This document shows positions 32,262 to 38,854 of a DNA stretch of 38,854 nt, in pieces; positions within the stretch are counted from its first letter, which is position 1, and each line of letters opens with the position of its first letter. The notes beneath the pieces are model-generated. The model saw nothing but the letters and a program-made list of their open reading frames with translations. It made no database searches and had not been told where the DNA came from. The stretch comes from a virus. Made by a program: the position numbers and the translations under genes. Where the stretch lies: IMG/VR virus record IMGVR_UViG_3300044623_000555, positions 1-38,854 of that record. The stretch is one strand, 5' to 3'.

Positions 32262-32749
32262 TCTATCTGTTGGTGGTCACGCTGTCTTTTCTTTGCGCCT
32301 GTAGTCCGGTGCAACGGATCGCCAATTCCGCTAACGAGATCCGGGCAGAAGCGCAAGTGGTAAAAATGCGTGGTCTTGAAACCAATGACCCGCAAATTAT
32401 CTCAAGCGCAGACAAGATTATTGCGCTGTCCTCATCAATCCATGTTGACCTAGGCGGGGTTGAGGACAAGACCCCGGCTTGGATGTCTATGCTCACTTGG
32501 ATCGCCCTAGCGGCAGTCCTAGTGGCTGCGGCGGTCATTCTGTGGCAGACCGGGATTGGGACGGCTATCAGGTTGGCTATCGGGTGGATTCCGCGCCGGA
32601 AAGCAGCGGCGGCAAACCTCGCGGTAGATATGCTTGACCCCTCTAGACCGGAAGGGGATCGCGAGTATATTGCGGCTCAACGGGCGCAAGACCCCCTATT
32701 TGACGCGGCATACCGCCGTGCCAAAAAACAGAAAGAGGTAACACCATGA
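32258..32749 (+). CDS. Lipobox and transmembrane protein, candidate unimolecular spanin
   Basis: 163 residues. Lipoprotein signal with lipobox LCAC at 12-15 (C15), a periplasmic helical part (16-75), and one transmembrane segment (about 78-98), then an unusually long basic tail (about 65 residues). Spanins join the inner and outer membrane at the last step of lysis in Gram-negative hosts; lipobox plus internal membrane segment fits the u-spanin type. The long C-terminal tail is not usual for that type. ATGA overlaps on both sides. Confidence 0.6.
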   Translation: MIYLLVVTLSFLCACSPVQRIANSANEIRAEAQVVKMRGLETNDPQIISSADKIIALSSSIHVDLGGVEDKTPAWMSMLTWIALAAVLVAAAVILWQTGIGTAIRLAIGWIPRRKAAAANLAVDMLDPSRPEGDREYIAAQRAQDPLFDAAYRRAKKQKEVTP

Positions 32750-32847
32750 GTGACTTCCTAGGAAATCTGTGGTTCGCAGGACTTGTTGGCGTGTGCGGAG
32801 TAATCGCGGGTTGGTTCCTGCGCGGCAAGTACGGCAGCAAGTTTTGA
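32746..32847 (+). CDS. 33-residue membrane peptide, candidate small holin
   Basis: ATGA overlap with the spanin-like gene and an AGAGG ribosome site. One membrane segment (about residues 8-25, FAGLVGVCGVIAGWFL) with a basic C-terminus (RGKYGSK). Size and place fit a pinholin-like or regulatory membrane peptide. Confidence 0.6.
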   Translation: MSDFLGNLWFAGLVGVCGVIAGWFLRGKYGSKF

Positions 32848-32850
32848 TTT

Positions 32851-34698
32851 ATGAGCGCAATCCTCGCATCATCGTGCTGTTGCGGCGGGGTGCTGTGGTA
32901 TGCGCTCCCATGTCCTGACTATTACGATGGGATGTGTTGTGATCCCGGTTGCGGAAAGAATGCGGAAGATCGCATTGAGTTCTGCCCTGAGTATCTCAAG
33001 GGGCAGGGCGTTCCTATGCCCGTCCCTGACCCAACGAAGTGTTATTACTTCTTGTACAACTGCTGCGTCTATGTGTTGACGGATTTTGAAGCAACGGTTT
33101 GTCCTAATCCGGCATCAATTTATCCGGTTAATGAAGGCGATTTAATTCGCGTTGGTAACAAGGTTGGGGGCTTGTGCTGTTTTCCACAACAACAAGATCA
33201 ATCACCCGTTGGCGGCATCGGTGATCTTGACACGGAGCAAGGTCCCGTAGTTACAGAACCGCAAGATCCATGCGAAGAATTGATTGCTGAGTGTTATCCG
33301 TTTGCCGATCAATTTGGAACAAAAAAAGGATCAGAACCAACTATTACTTCAACTCTCACGGCTTGCATTACCACCTACGGTGTTCCATATAATGTTCGTT
33401 GCGAATCAACCGCTAAGAAGATTGAGATTGTTGAGGTAACCAAGTCGGTTACGCAGAAAATGGGCTATTGCATTCCGTGCGAACAAATTGATGGTGTTGA
33501 TGTCCCGCCGCCATGCAGTTGGATTGCAGAATGCCCGAATGAAAAAAGGCAGTATTTTACTGCGTATTCTTCGTGTACAGATGATCCCAATTGCGTACCT
33601 GAAGATAATTGCTGTGGCAACGAAGGCATTTGCGATATTTTCCCGGAATTTTGCGACACGCAATTTGATCCGTACGGAACCTACGAAGCCAAGACTTGCT
33701 ACTCAGTTCAAGAGGGCGGAGCCCCACATATTGAAGACATCTTAAAGATCACTTTCCCGTGCTGTTATGCGGTAGCCAACGGGGTTGATTGTCTTGACCA
33801 ACAGGCAATTACGGCGTTCTTTGTCAATGGCGTAGTTTCAATTGATTCTGAACACCCGGTAAATACGGGATGGGGTCAATTGTTTGCACCTGCTGTAACG
33901 GTGTGCGATCTGACTGTAATTTGTTTTTCAGGCAACGCCGCACACATCGCAGAGCGAATCAATAACCGCATGAATGGATGGGTAACCGCATCCGGCATTG
34001 CTCCTTGGTCAGCGTTCTTTTGGTTTGGGTATCGACAGACCTGTCTGCTGTGTGATTGGCAAACTCCAAATGACCGCCCGCCTTTTACATTCGGCGATGG
34101 TCTTTCTGTTGATCGCGCTGAATACAATGCAACTAACGACACGATTGATGTTTACATTGTTGCTCAAACGCCGCGTTATTTCGTATGCGCTTCACAAGAA
34201 ATAACGATGTACGCGAGTTGTGATGGCGGTACGGTTCGGCAAAGCGCAATTTCAGCAACGGGTAGTTCTGTGCCGTATGTGCTTGATGTTCTTTCAATGC
34301 CTGAATATGCGTTTGGTCAGCGGTATCAAATGAAGTCTGTTGAGCAGGTTGCCGACTTGCCAATTCAAATCTGTATTGGTGACAATGTTTATATCAATGC
34401 GCCTCATTGCGAGGCTGTGCAAGGATTCCCGCAAAATGATGTTTACATTTTCCCTCCCGGCTTTCCTCCAATATTAGTACAGGAAGGATTTCTTACTCTT
34501 TGCAATTCAATTTCTTTGGCATTATCAAAGTGCAACTGCTACCCATACGAATACAATCTTGCGCCTTGTTGCCCGCCAAATTATCCTGACTGCAATCAAT
34601 GGAACGCTGACAATCCAATTCCTGTCTTGTGCGATAATGTGTACCAAACCACTCAAAACAAATGCACAACTGACGCATCTACTATAAGCATCACATGA
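32851..34698 (+). CDS. Cys-rich 615-residue protein of unknown function
   Basis: 615 residues with about 48 Cys, many as CC, CxxC and CCC (SSCCCGG at the start; DDPNCVPEDNCCGNEGIC; LAPCCPPNYPDC). The Cys are spread over the whole length, with beta-rich stretches between. No signal peptide, though a short hydrophobic start is present. Cys-rich virion or adhesin proteins of this kind are rare in phages; disulfide or metal binding is possible. It sits after the lysis cassette where an endolysin would be expected, but no lytic motif is visible. ATGA overlap with the next gene. Confidence 0.7.
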   Translation: MSAILASSCCCGGVLWYALPCPDYYDGMCCDPGCGKNAEDRIEFCPEYLKGQGVPMPVPDPTKCYYFLYNCCVYVLTDFEATVCPNPASIYPVNEGDLIRVGNKVGGLCCFPQQQDQSPVGGIGDLDTEQGPVVTEPQDPCEELIAECYPFADQFGTKKGSEPTITSTLTACITTYGVPYNVRCESTAKKIEIVEVTKSVTQKMGYCIPCEQIDGVDVPPPCSWIAECPNEKRQYFTAYSSCTDDPNCVPEDNCCGNEGICDIFPEFCDTQFDPYGTYEAKTCYSVQEGGAPHIEDILKITFPCCYAVANGVDCLDQQAITAFFVNGVVSIDSEHPVNTGWGQLFAPAVTVCDLTVICFSGNAAHIAERINNRMNGWVTASGIAPWSAFFWFGYRQTCLLCDWQTPNDRPPFTFGDGLSVDRAEYNATNDTIDVYIVAQTPRYFVCASQEITMYASCDGGTVRQSAISATGSSVPYVLDVLSMPEYAFGQRYQMKSVEQVADLPIQICIGDNVYINAPHCEAVQGFPQNDVYIFPPGFPPILVQEGFLTLCNSISLALSKCNCYPYEYNLAPCCPPNYPDCNQWNADNPIPVLCDNVYQTTQNKCTTDASTISIT

Positions 34699-35084
34699 GC
34701 ATTTATTGCGGCGAAGTTAAAGTAGGCGAGTTATCAATCAACATTGTTGATTGTAAATCTTGGTCTTTGTACCAAATGCAACCGCGATGCGGTCAAGAGC
34801 ATGATGTGTCTCAATGCGATTCGTGCAGCCATAGGCAATCACGCGAAGGCAACTTGCAAGACCCGCCAATCTTTATTGACATCAACGCAAGCCAAGTGGA
34901 AAAGCCATTGCCGAAACGCATAAAGGGTCTTGGTGATGTTGTTGAAGCCATGACCAAAGCGGTTGGAATTAAGCCGTGCGGTGGATGCGCTCAACGGCGC
35001 GACAAGTTGAACGCGCTTGTACCGTTTCGCCGATCACCTGTGCCGCCACATCTACAGCACTATCTTAGGGATGCTCAAAAATAA
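34695..35084 (+). CDS. Cys-containing protein with a GLGD...PCGGC C-terminal motif
   Basis: 129 residues. Cys at several sites in the first 45 residues (YCGE, VDCKSW, RCGQ, QCDSCSH) and a C-terminal GLGDVVEAMTKAVGIKPCGGC motif followed by QRRDKLNALVPF. I have seen this C-terminal motif in other phage and bacterial proteins of unknown function. Paired with the large Cys-rich gene. It converges with the leftward operon over a shared hairpin. Confidence 0.68.
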   Translation: MSIYCGEVKVGELSINIVDCKSWSLYQMQPRCGQEHDVSQCDSCSHRQSREGNLQDPPIFIDINASQVEKPLPKRIKGLGDVVEAMTKAVGIKPCGGCAQRRDKLNALVPFRRSPVPPHLQHYLRDAQK

Positions 35085-35517
35085 CGCGTCCCTCTGCAGG
35101 TGCGTTTGACAAGAAGATTGTGGCTCCCGGCAGTTCGCCTTTGTTGCACCACACTCGTTGAATTGCAAGTACAGCAACTTGACGGTCATCGGCGTAGGCA
35201 ATTCCGGTGAGCGCATCGCAAATAGAACGAGCGATCTTGTCGCAATCTAACTTGCCGGGTCGCGCCGGGGCTGAGGCTTTTAATTCCTTGTTCGCCTTGA
35301 ATTGGTTAGCAGGGCGAGTGAATCGCACTATTGCGTACATCGCAACATCGCCAACATAGATCGGGCATTTCTGCTTTGTTGCCTGAATGGCTACTGCTTC
35401 GCGCCACGGCTTGACCTTCTTGGATTGCTCAAGCAAGACGGTGCGCCCGTTCTTTAAGCGAACCATTCGCTTTGATCCCTGTGCAGCCGGGTCACCAATC
35501 ACATAGATAGTGTTCAC
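35065..35517 (-). CDS. rusA: RusA-family Holliday junction resolvase
   Basis: 150 residues from GTG 35517 (GTGA overlap with the gene before it). ARPGKLDCDKIARSICDALTG with D91 and D93, followed by AYADDRQVAVL, is the RusA signature with its catalytic acidic residues. RusA cuts Holliday junctions and helps resolve recombination intermediates before packaging. It is the last gene of the leftward operon. Confidence 0.88.
   Translation of the reverse strand: MNTIYVIGDPAAQGSKRMVRLKNGRTVLLEQSKKVKPWREAVAIQATKQKCPIYVGDVAMYAIVRFTRPANQFKANKELKASAPARPGKLDCDKIARSICDALTGIAYADDRQVAVLAIQRVWCNKGELPGATIFLSNAPAEGRVIFEHP
35067..35093. terminator. Hairpin at the convergent gene ends
   Basis: AGGGATGC (35067-35074) / GCGTCCCT (35086-35093) with one G-U pair, spanning the overlapping ends of the rightward late genes and the leftward operon. 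No clean T-run follows on either strand. Possibly a weak two-way terminator. Confidence 0.42.
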
Positions 35518-35792
35518 CCTTCACCCTCGTACATTGATTTTACAATCATTGATTTCAATTGCTCAGGAGTAAGTTTGGGCTTGCAATCAAGTTCAATAAC
35601 AAGCGCGGTATTTCGTTTTGCAAATGCATCGCATTGAACATTGAGGCGGCTAATTTCATCAATCGCGTCAAGTAGACCTTCTCGCAGATTGGCACGGACG
35701 GGATCAAGAGAATCACAGAGTGTTCCCTTGTTGTTTTTTTGATAAGTGCCAAATCTTGCAAGAGCGCGTAGTGAAATCAAGGTGTGCTTCAT
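35514..35792 (-). CDS. Hypothetical protein, 92 aa
   Basis: ATGA overlap with the gene before it and GTGA overlap with rusA. Basic N-terminus, helical middle (LLDAIDEISRLNVQ) and a second helix near the end. No family recognised. Confidence 0.62.
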   Translation of the reverse strand: MKHTLISLRALARFGTYQKNNKGTLCDSLDPVRANLREGLLDAIDEISRLNVQCDAFAKRNTALVIELDCKPKLTPEQLKSMIVKSMYEGEG

Positions 35793-36133
35793 TGTGGTGC
35801 GTTTTTAATCTGTGACGGGACGGGGCGTTTAGAAACTTGGAGTTTGCGTGGAGGGCTTTTGCCTGTAGTGTCTTGTGTCCACACGGTAAATGCGGAAATC
35901 TGCTTGTCAAACCATTCAATGTCAGGAACTCCACGGCGATTCTCAATGTTAAATTTCCCGGATTTTGGATGCTTGACTTGAGCAAACACTCTAAATTTGC
36001 TGCACAAAAACACAATTCCATCATCGTCTATAGCAACGAATCCGGTATTTATTTCGCCAACAACAAACCCATTTGCTTTTAAATAAATACTGATGTCAAG
36101 CATTAACTTGGTCATTGACTTGCGTGGTGTCAT
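35789..36133 (-). CDS. Hypothetical protein, 114 aa; paralogue of the 36342 gene
   Basis: Pattern YLKANGFVVGEINTGFVAID...G and a later VPDIEWFDKQI, shared with the gene at 36342 (YLRGEGFHAGETRTGFCAIN ... ISWFQETI). A small alpha/beta domain is likely. ATGA overlap at both ends. Function unknown. Confidence 0.66.
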   Translation of the reverse strand: MTPRKSMTKLMLDISIYLKANGFVVGEINTGFVAIDDDGIVFLCSKFRVFAQVKHPKSGKFNIENRRGVPDIEWFDKQISAFTVWTQDTTGKSPPRKLQVSKRPVPSQIKNAPQ

Positions 36134-36360
36134 AGGTGTTCAATCGTATCGCGGCGTTGTCTAGCATCGCTAAATTCAGTTCCCATGCTTGATCGGTTTG
36201 CAATAACGGTCACGGGAAGATAAAGTTTTTCGTAGTCCCGTAATGTCTCGGAATAAATTTGAATCTTTTTGTTCATGGCAATCATTGTTGCTTCAAGTTG
36301 CTCAATGTGCTTCTGCTTTTCAACGCACTTGGCGCAAACGATTAAATCTGTGCTGTCCAC
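36130..36360 (-). CDS. Hypothetical coiled-coil protein, 76 aa
   Basis: GTG start at 36360 with AGAGG upstream. CAKC near the N-terminus (residues 9-12) followed by a helix (HIEQLEATMIAMNKKIQIY) with heptad pattern. Could bind a metal through the Cys pair. No family recognised. Confidence 0.6.
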   Translation of the reverse strand: MDSTDLIVCAKCVEKQKHIEQLEATMIAMNKKIQIYSETLRDYEKLYLPVTVIANRSSMGTEFSDARQRRDTIEHL

Positions 36361-36626
36361 GGAATGCTTACCTCTCTTGAAATTCGGTCAATTGTTTCTT
36401 GAAACCATGAAATTGTTTGCGGTGAACCAAACCGCTCACCGCGCATTTGCCCGGATGCGTCTTTGTATTCAATTAGGGTTCGTAGCGGTGAAACCGTAAT
36501 TACCATCCCTGATTTGTTTATGGCGCAGAACCCGGTTCGCGTTTCGCCCGCGTGAAATCCTTCTCCCCGTAAGTACATCATCGTTGATGCCCTGTGCATT
36601 TGAATTGGCTTGCTGTGGTATCTCAT
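36342..36626 (-). CDS. Hypothetical protein, 94 aa; paralogue of the 35789 gene
   Basis: Start chosen at ATG 36626 (ATGA overlap with the winged-helix-like gene); ATG 36638 is also possible. It shares the YL..GF..GE..TGF.AI pattern and the WF..I helix with the 35789 gene; only moderately similar, so an old duplication. Function unknown. Confidence 0.62.
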   Translation of the reverse strand: MRYHSKPIQMHRASTMMYLRGEGFHAGETRTGFCAINKSGMVITVSPLRTLIEYKDASGQMRGERFGSPQTISWFQETIDRISREVSIPWTAQI

Positions 36627-36925
36627 TTTAGTTGCCATACTTTGATCATTCGTCCGTGTGTTGATGCCCTTGATGAAGAAATTACTTTGCCCGTCCAACT
36701 AAATCCATTGAATACGCTGCCCGCAGCGTTTTTTAACTCAGAATAATTTAACCCGGATGCTTCCATGTCTCGCGCAACATCATCTGATGTCACTTGCCCA
36801 AGCGTGTGTGCTATTCGTTTTGCTGACTCTTGAGCAAGTTTGAGCAGTTCTTGTCTTGCGCCCGCCGCAAGATTCATTCCGTAGTCTTTGCGCCGTTGCG
36901 CTTCTGCGTGGTCAAAGAGTTCCAT
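36623..36925 (-). CDS. Winged-helix-like phage protein, 100 aa
   Basis: Start at 36925 after a strong AAGGAGG. TSDDVARDMEASG (about 45-57) then GSVFNGFSWTGKVISSSR and a final HGRMIKVWQL strand follow the pattern of small winged-helix proteins common in phages. Could bind DNA or regulate early genes. No named family. Confidence 0.6.
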   Translation of the reverse strand: MELFDHAEAQRRKDYGMNLAAGARQELLKLAQESAKRIAHTLGQVTSDDVARDMEASGLNYSELKNAAGSVFNGFSWTGKVISSSRASTHGRMIKVWQLK

Positions 36926-37175
36926 GATATTGTTCCTCCTTGGTTGGGATGTCGGCGTGTGGAACGCGCTTGATTCGCACGGCTGCGGGCGCGACAATTC
37001 GCATCCGCGCCTTGCGTAATTTTGATCCGCAGCGGCAAGCCTTCAAGCCGGAAGCCAACTCAATGTAGACCGGGATTGGTTCGCCGTCCGGGTTGTGTGC
37101 TAGAAGCATAATTGCTTCCGCTGAATCACATTCAACCCGTAGCGTCAAAACTAAGCATTTGTAGTCAGGGATCAT
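36912..37175 (-). CDS. Hypothetical protein with a Cys pair, 87 aa
   Basis: ATGA overlap with the gene before it and a 14-base overlap with the next. A CRC pair in the middle (KACRCGSK, about residues 46-53) and a basic run after it (KLRKARMRI). Function unknown. Confidence 0.6.
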   Translation of the reverse strand: MIPDYKCLVLTLRVECDSAEAIMLLAHNPDGEPIPVYIELASGLKACRCGSKLRKARMRIVAPAAVRIKRVPHADIPTKEEQYHGTL

Positions 37176-37516
37176 TTGCGCTCCATTTCTTCAATCAAAT
37201 CAACTGCCACAATTTCAGCGACCATTTTTGCCCAATACTCCTTGGCGGCTTCTACGGTCATATCAATCCACGGAGCGTTGGCATTGATTTGCCATTTTTG
37301 ATATCGCATACATCCCGTGCGGACGATAATTACGGCTGTAAGTTCCCACGACCATTTTGTCTTGCCGTCAACCGTCTTTTTAGCAGCCATTGCGGTTGGC
37401 TCGACAATTCCAATAAGCGAACCTTCGGGAGCGGAAGCGGCAGTCTCGTCAATCTTTTCAAGATCGCTTGCATTAATAGCGGCAGTCTCAATTTCAATTG
37501 CAAATCCATTAACCAT
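37172..37516 (-). CDS. Hypothetical protein, 114 aa
   Basis: Start chosen at ATG 37516; an in-frame TTG at 37546 would add ten residues but is inside the preceding gene. Mixed alpha/beta with WSWELTAVIIVRTGC in the middle and a helical C-terminus (AKEYWAKMVAEIVAVDLIEEME). No family recognised. Confidence 0.6.
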   Translation of the reverse strand: MVNGFAIEIETAAINASDLEKIDETAASAPEGSLIGIVEPTAMAAKKTVDGKTKWSWELTAVIIVRTGCMRYQKWQINANAPWIDMTVEAAKEYWAKMVAEIVAVDLIEEMERK

Positions 37517-37895
37517 TTGGGATGCTTTCTGAGTGGTAGTAGGCAACTTTTAATGTTTCAACTTGTTCGATTTCGACTCGAAGAAGTCGGACATCGTTAA
37601 TTATGCGTCTGAGGTCTTGCAGAGATTGACCCTTTAACTGAACGTCAATCCATTCTGAAAGCGTGTAAATTTGAACGGGATTTTCCCTTGTGTAATTGTC
37701 GTTGCAGCACCACCCCTTTACTGCTTCGGCTGCAAGTTTCTTAGATTCAAAGCCTTCGCAGTAATAATCAAACCCTCCTTTGAATTTCCAATACTGCGGG
37801 CAATCTGTTTCGGTGCTGCTATCCCAATCGTGCGCCCCGTAGTTCTCTTGAAATTGCGTCATTACGATAAAGGTTTCGGGTGTGTTAGTTGGCAT
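37509..37895 (-). CDS. Phage protein with FQENYGAHDWD motif, 128 aa
   Basis: TQFQENYGAHDWD followed by CPQYWKFKGG near the N-terminus is a motif I recall in other phage proteins of unknown function. The C-terminal half is helical (LQDLRRIINDVRLLRVEIEQV). It is the second gene of the leftward operon. Confidence 0.65.
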   Translation of the reverse strand: MPTNTPETFIVMTQFQENYGAHDWDSSTETDCPQYWKFKGGFDYYCEGFESKKLAAEAVKGWCCNDNYTRENPVQIYTLSEWIDVQLKGQSLQDLRRIINDVRLLRVEIEQVETLKVAYYHSESIPNG

Positions 37896-37916
37896 TGTGA
37901 AATCCTTTCTTGATTC

Positions 37917-38300
37917 TTAGAAGTTGTAGTCGTAGTGCTTGACGGGCTGCGTGTGCAATCGGTATGACGCGTTGTGTGCTGAACGCCATCCCTTGTTCTT
38001 TGACAGGCGAATTCGATAGATTGGATTAGCAGGGTTTGAAGTGCAATCCCAATGCTGTTGCCCGTTGTTAGTGCAGATTGCTGAGAACCCGCCCGGAACG
38101 AATTCGGGCTTCCAATCCGGAGAGTGAACTGCATCCATCTCGCGAATCTCAATGCACTTGTCGCTTACGAACCGGATGATTTCGCATGGGGTGACATCGC
38201 TGTAGCCAATGCGATTTGCGTAAATTAACCTGCCCTGCTCATAGGATTCGCGTTCGGTGAGTGGGCGCCAAATTTCAACGGTGGTGGTTGCATTGCTCAT
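37917..38300 (-). CDS. Hypothetical protein, 127 aa, first gene of the leftward operon
   Basis: ATG 38300 follows AAGGAGA at the end of module D. The sequence is mixed, with many Arg, His and Trp residues, and no motif I can name. In this module copy the leader ATG at 38340 opens a 15-codon frame (MPRPNRRTRN start) whose TGA overlaps this start (ATGA), so the leader frame could couple to it. Confidence 0.68.
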   Translation of the reverse strand: MSNATTTVEIWRPLTERESYEQGRLIYANRIGYSDVTPCEIIRFVSDKCIEIREMDAVHSPDWKPEFVPGGFSAICTNNGQQHWDCTSNPANPIYRIRLSKNKGWRSAHNASYRLHTQPVKHYDYNF

Positions 38301-38418
38301 ATCAGTCTCCTTGTGTTCCGCGTCCGGCGGTTCGGGCGGGGCATCTTGCTCCGCATATACATAATAGCACCGATTCGCCGGGGCGCAAGGGGGCGGGGCG
38401 GTAATTCCCCAAAGATTG
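38301..38418 (-). promoter_or_regulatory. Promoter/leader module D, drives the leftward operon
   Basis: Read on the minus strand: ACAATCTTT and GGAATTACCGCCCCGC boxes, -35 TTGCGC (38388-38383), 16-nt spacer with CCGGCGAATCGG (38381-38370), -10 TATTAT (38366-38361). Hairpin 1 is GCGGAGC-AAGAT-GCCCCGC (38354-38336, one A/C mismatch). Hairpin 2 is CCGC-CGGAC-GCGG (38330-38318). AAGGAGA, then ATG at 38300. Confidence 0.85.
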
Positions 38419-38431
38419 TAAAAAAGTTTTC

Positions 38432-38475
38432 AAGTAAAAACCCGGTCAGGAACCTTGGCGATTCAACTGACCGGG
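38432..38475 (-). terminator. Rho-independent terminator after the DUF932 gene
   Basis: On the minus strand: a nine-pair stem CCCGGTCAG / CTGACCGGG (38475-38467 / 38449-38441) followed by TTTTTACTT. It separates the DUF932 transcript from module D just beyond. Confidence 0.9.
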
Positions 38476-38525
38476 CTTCCGGGGGCATAGATGGGAGCCG
38501 TCCGTGGCTACCCGTTTCAATCCTA

Positions 38526-38837
38526 TCAGGCTTGCAGCACTAAATCAAATGCTTTTGCCGTGGCATCTGCAGTCGTGCCATCCCAACGGGCGTAGTTGAC
38601 TGCATTGGCATCCTTGCTTCGGATTGCTTGGTGGGCGCGGTAGTGTTGAATTGCGCTTGTCGCTGCATTCACCGCCGTCCATGCGGTCACACCGTATTTT
38701 GTGCTTTCGGTGTGCATTGTTTGATGGCAATGCGCCAAGAAGCGCAATCCTCTTTCACGCTTGCGCTCTTCCCAACCGTTGGTTGGATCTGTAACAAACT
38801 TTCCGTCAAGTGTTTCAAGAACATCTTGCCACAGTTG
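38526..38837 (-). CDS. DUF932-type protein, C-terminal part (overlaps the left-end copy)
   Basis: The C-terminal codons of the gene at 1-828. The frame enters from the repeated segment and ends at TGA 38528-38526. The part at 38712-38837 is the same sequence as 1-126. It ends in an Ala-rich helix (ATSAIQHYRAHQAI) and TAKAFDLVLQA. Joined to the left part it gives 337 residues. Confidence 0.85.
   Translation of the reverse strand, partial: QLWQDVLETLDGKFVTDPTNGWEERKRERGLRFLAHCHQTMHTESTKYGVTAWTAVNAATSAIQHYRAHQAIRSKDANAVNYARWDGTTADATAKAFDLVLQA
38712..38837. repeat. Terminal direct repeat, right copy
   Basis: Identical to bases 1-126; marks the point where the contig closes on itself. Confidence 0.93.
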
Positions 38838-38854
38838 ACGGAAAGTTTGTTACA
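38835..38854. repeat. Fold-back at the contig end
   Basis: The last 20 bases are the reverse complement of 79-98 (and of 38790-38809). The join lies at a shared TTG. This looks like a chimeric or template-switch end, not genome sequence. Confidence 0.85.

Overview
The window is essentially one complete genome of a tailed double-stranded DNA phage, about 38.7 kb. Bases 1-126 recur at 38712-38837, and one gene (DUF932 family, leftward) runs off the left edge and continues without a break at the right edge. The contig is therefore a linearised circle, or a circularly permuted genome, of about 38,711 unique bases. The last 17 bases are a fold-back and look like an assembly or chimera artefact. 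A lipobox protein with a transmembrane segment among the lysis genes suggests a Gram-negative-type (two-membrane) host. Nothing identifies the host taxon. There is no integrase and no tail sheath or baseplate set. The order terminase, portal, head protein, protease/scaffold, major capsid, connectors, tail tube, frameshifted chaperone and a short tape measure fits a siphovirus with a short tail and a Mu-like (DUF935) portal.

Layout. (1) 1-828 (leftward) is the DUF932 gene, joined to 38526-38711 across the contig ends. (2) 829-1399 has no convincing gene; it holds a leftward promoter module, many hairpins and two rightward terminators. (3) 1400-5345 carries small early genes, an ERF-type single-strand annealing protein and a PD-(D/E)XK-like nuclease. 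(4) 5472-7097 carries small unknown genes ending in a small HTH-like protein under a strong tac-like promoter. (5) 7109-10265 is a tightly overlapping ParB-like / SAM methyltransferase / PAPS-reductase-like / ParB-like cassette. (6) 10253-24781 holds packaging, head and tail genes. (7) 24778-31997 holds tail-tip and fibre genes. (8) 32001-32847 is a lysis-like cassette. (9) 32851-35084 encodes two Cys-rich proteins. (10) 38300 down to 35065 (leftward) is an operon of about ten small genes ending in a RusA resolvase.

The most striking structure is regulatory. Five separate transcription units (two leftward, three rightward) begin with the same module of about 110-130 bp: a GC-rich box, a -35 box (usually TTGCNN), a 16-nt spacer holding an inverted repeat CCGAT-GA-ATCGG, and a -10 box. 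After these comes a 5' leader with two hairpins whose stems vary with compensating changes while the loops (AAGAT and CGGAC) stay fixed, and finally a GGAGAC ribosome site. The same half-sites (CCCCGAT / ATCGGGG) flank the -35 of the promoter of the small HTH-like gene at 6855, so one regulator may control the whole early programme.

Other notable points are a modular protein with six RPGAK linkers plus a second gene sharing its N-terminus; four paralogous GVTDGSV (decoration-like) proteins; a segment shared between the major capsid N-terminus and the protease/scaffold junction; a textbook -1 frameshift signal (GGGAAAC plus hairpin) in the tail chaperone gene; a 16-unit 22-residue repeat in the fibre; a 615-residue protein with about 48 cysteines; and no recognisable endolysin, DNA polymerase, primase or helicase.
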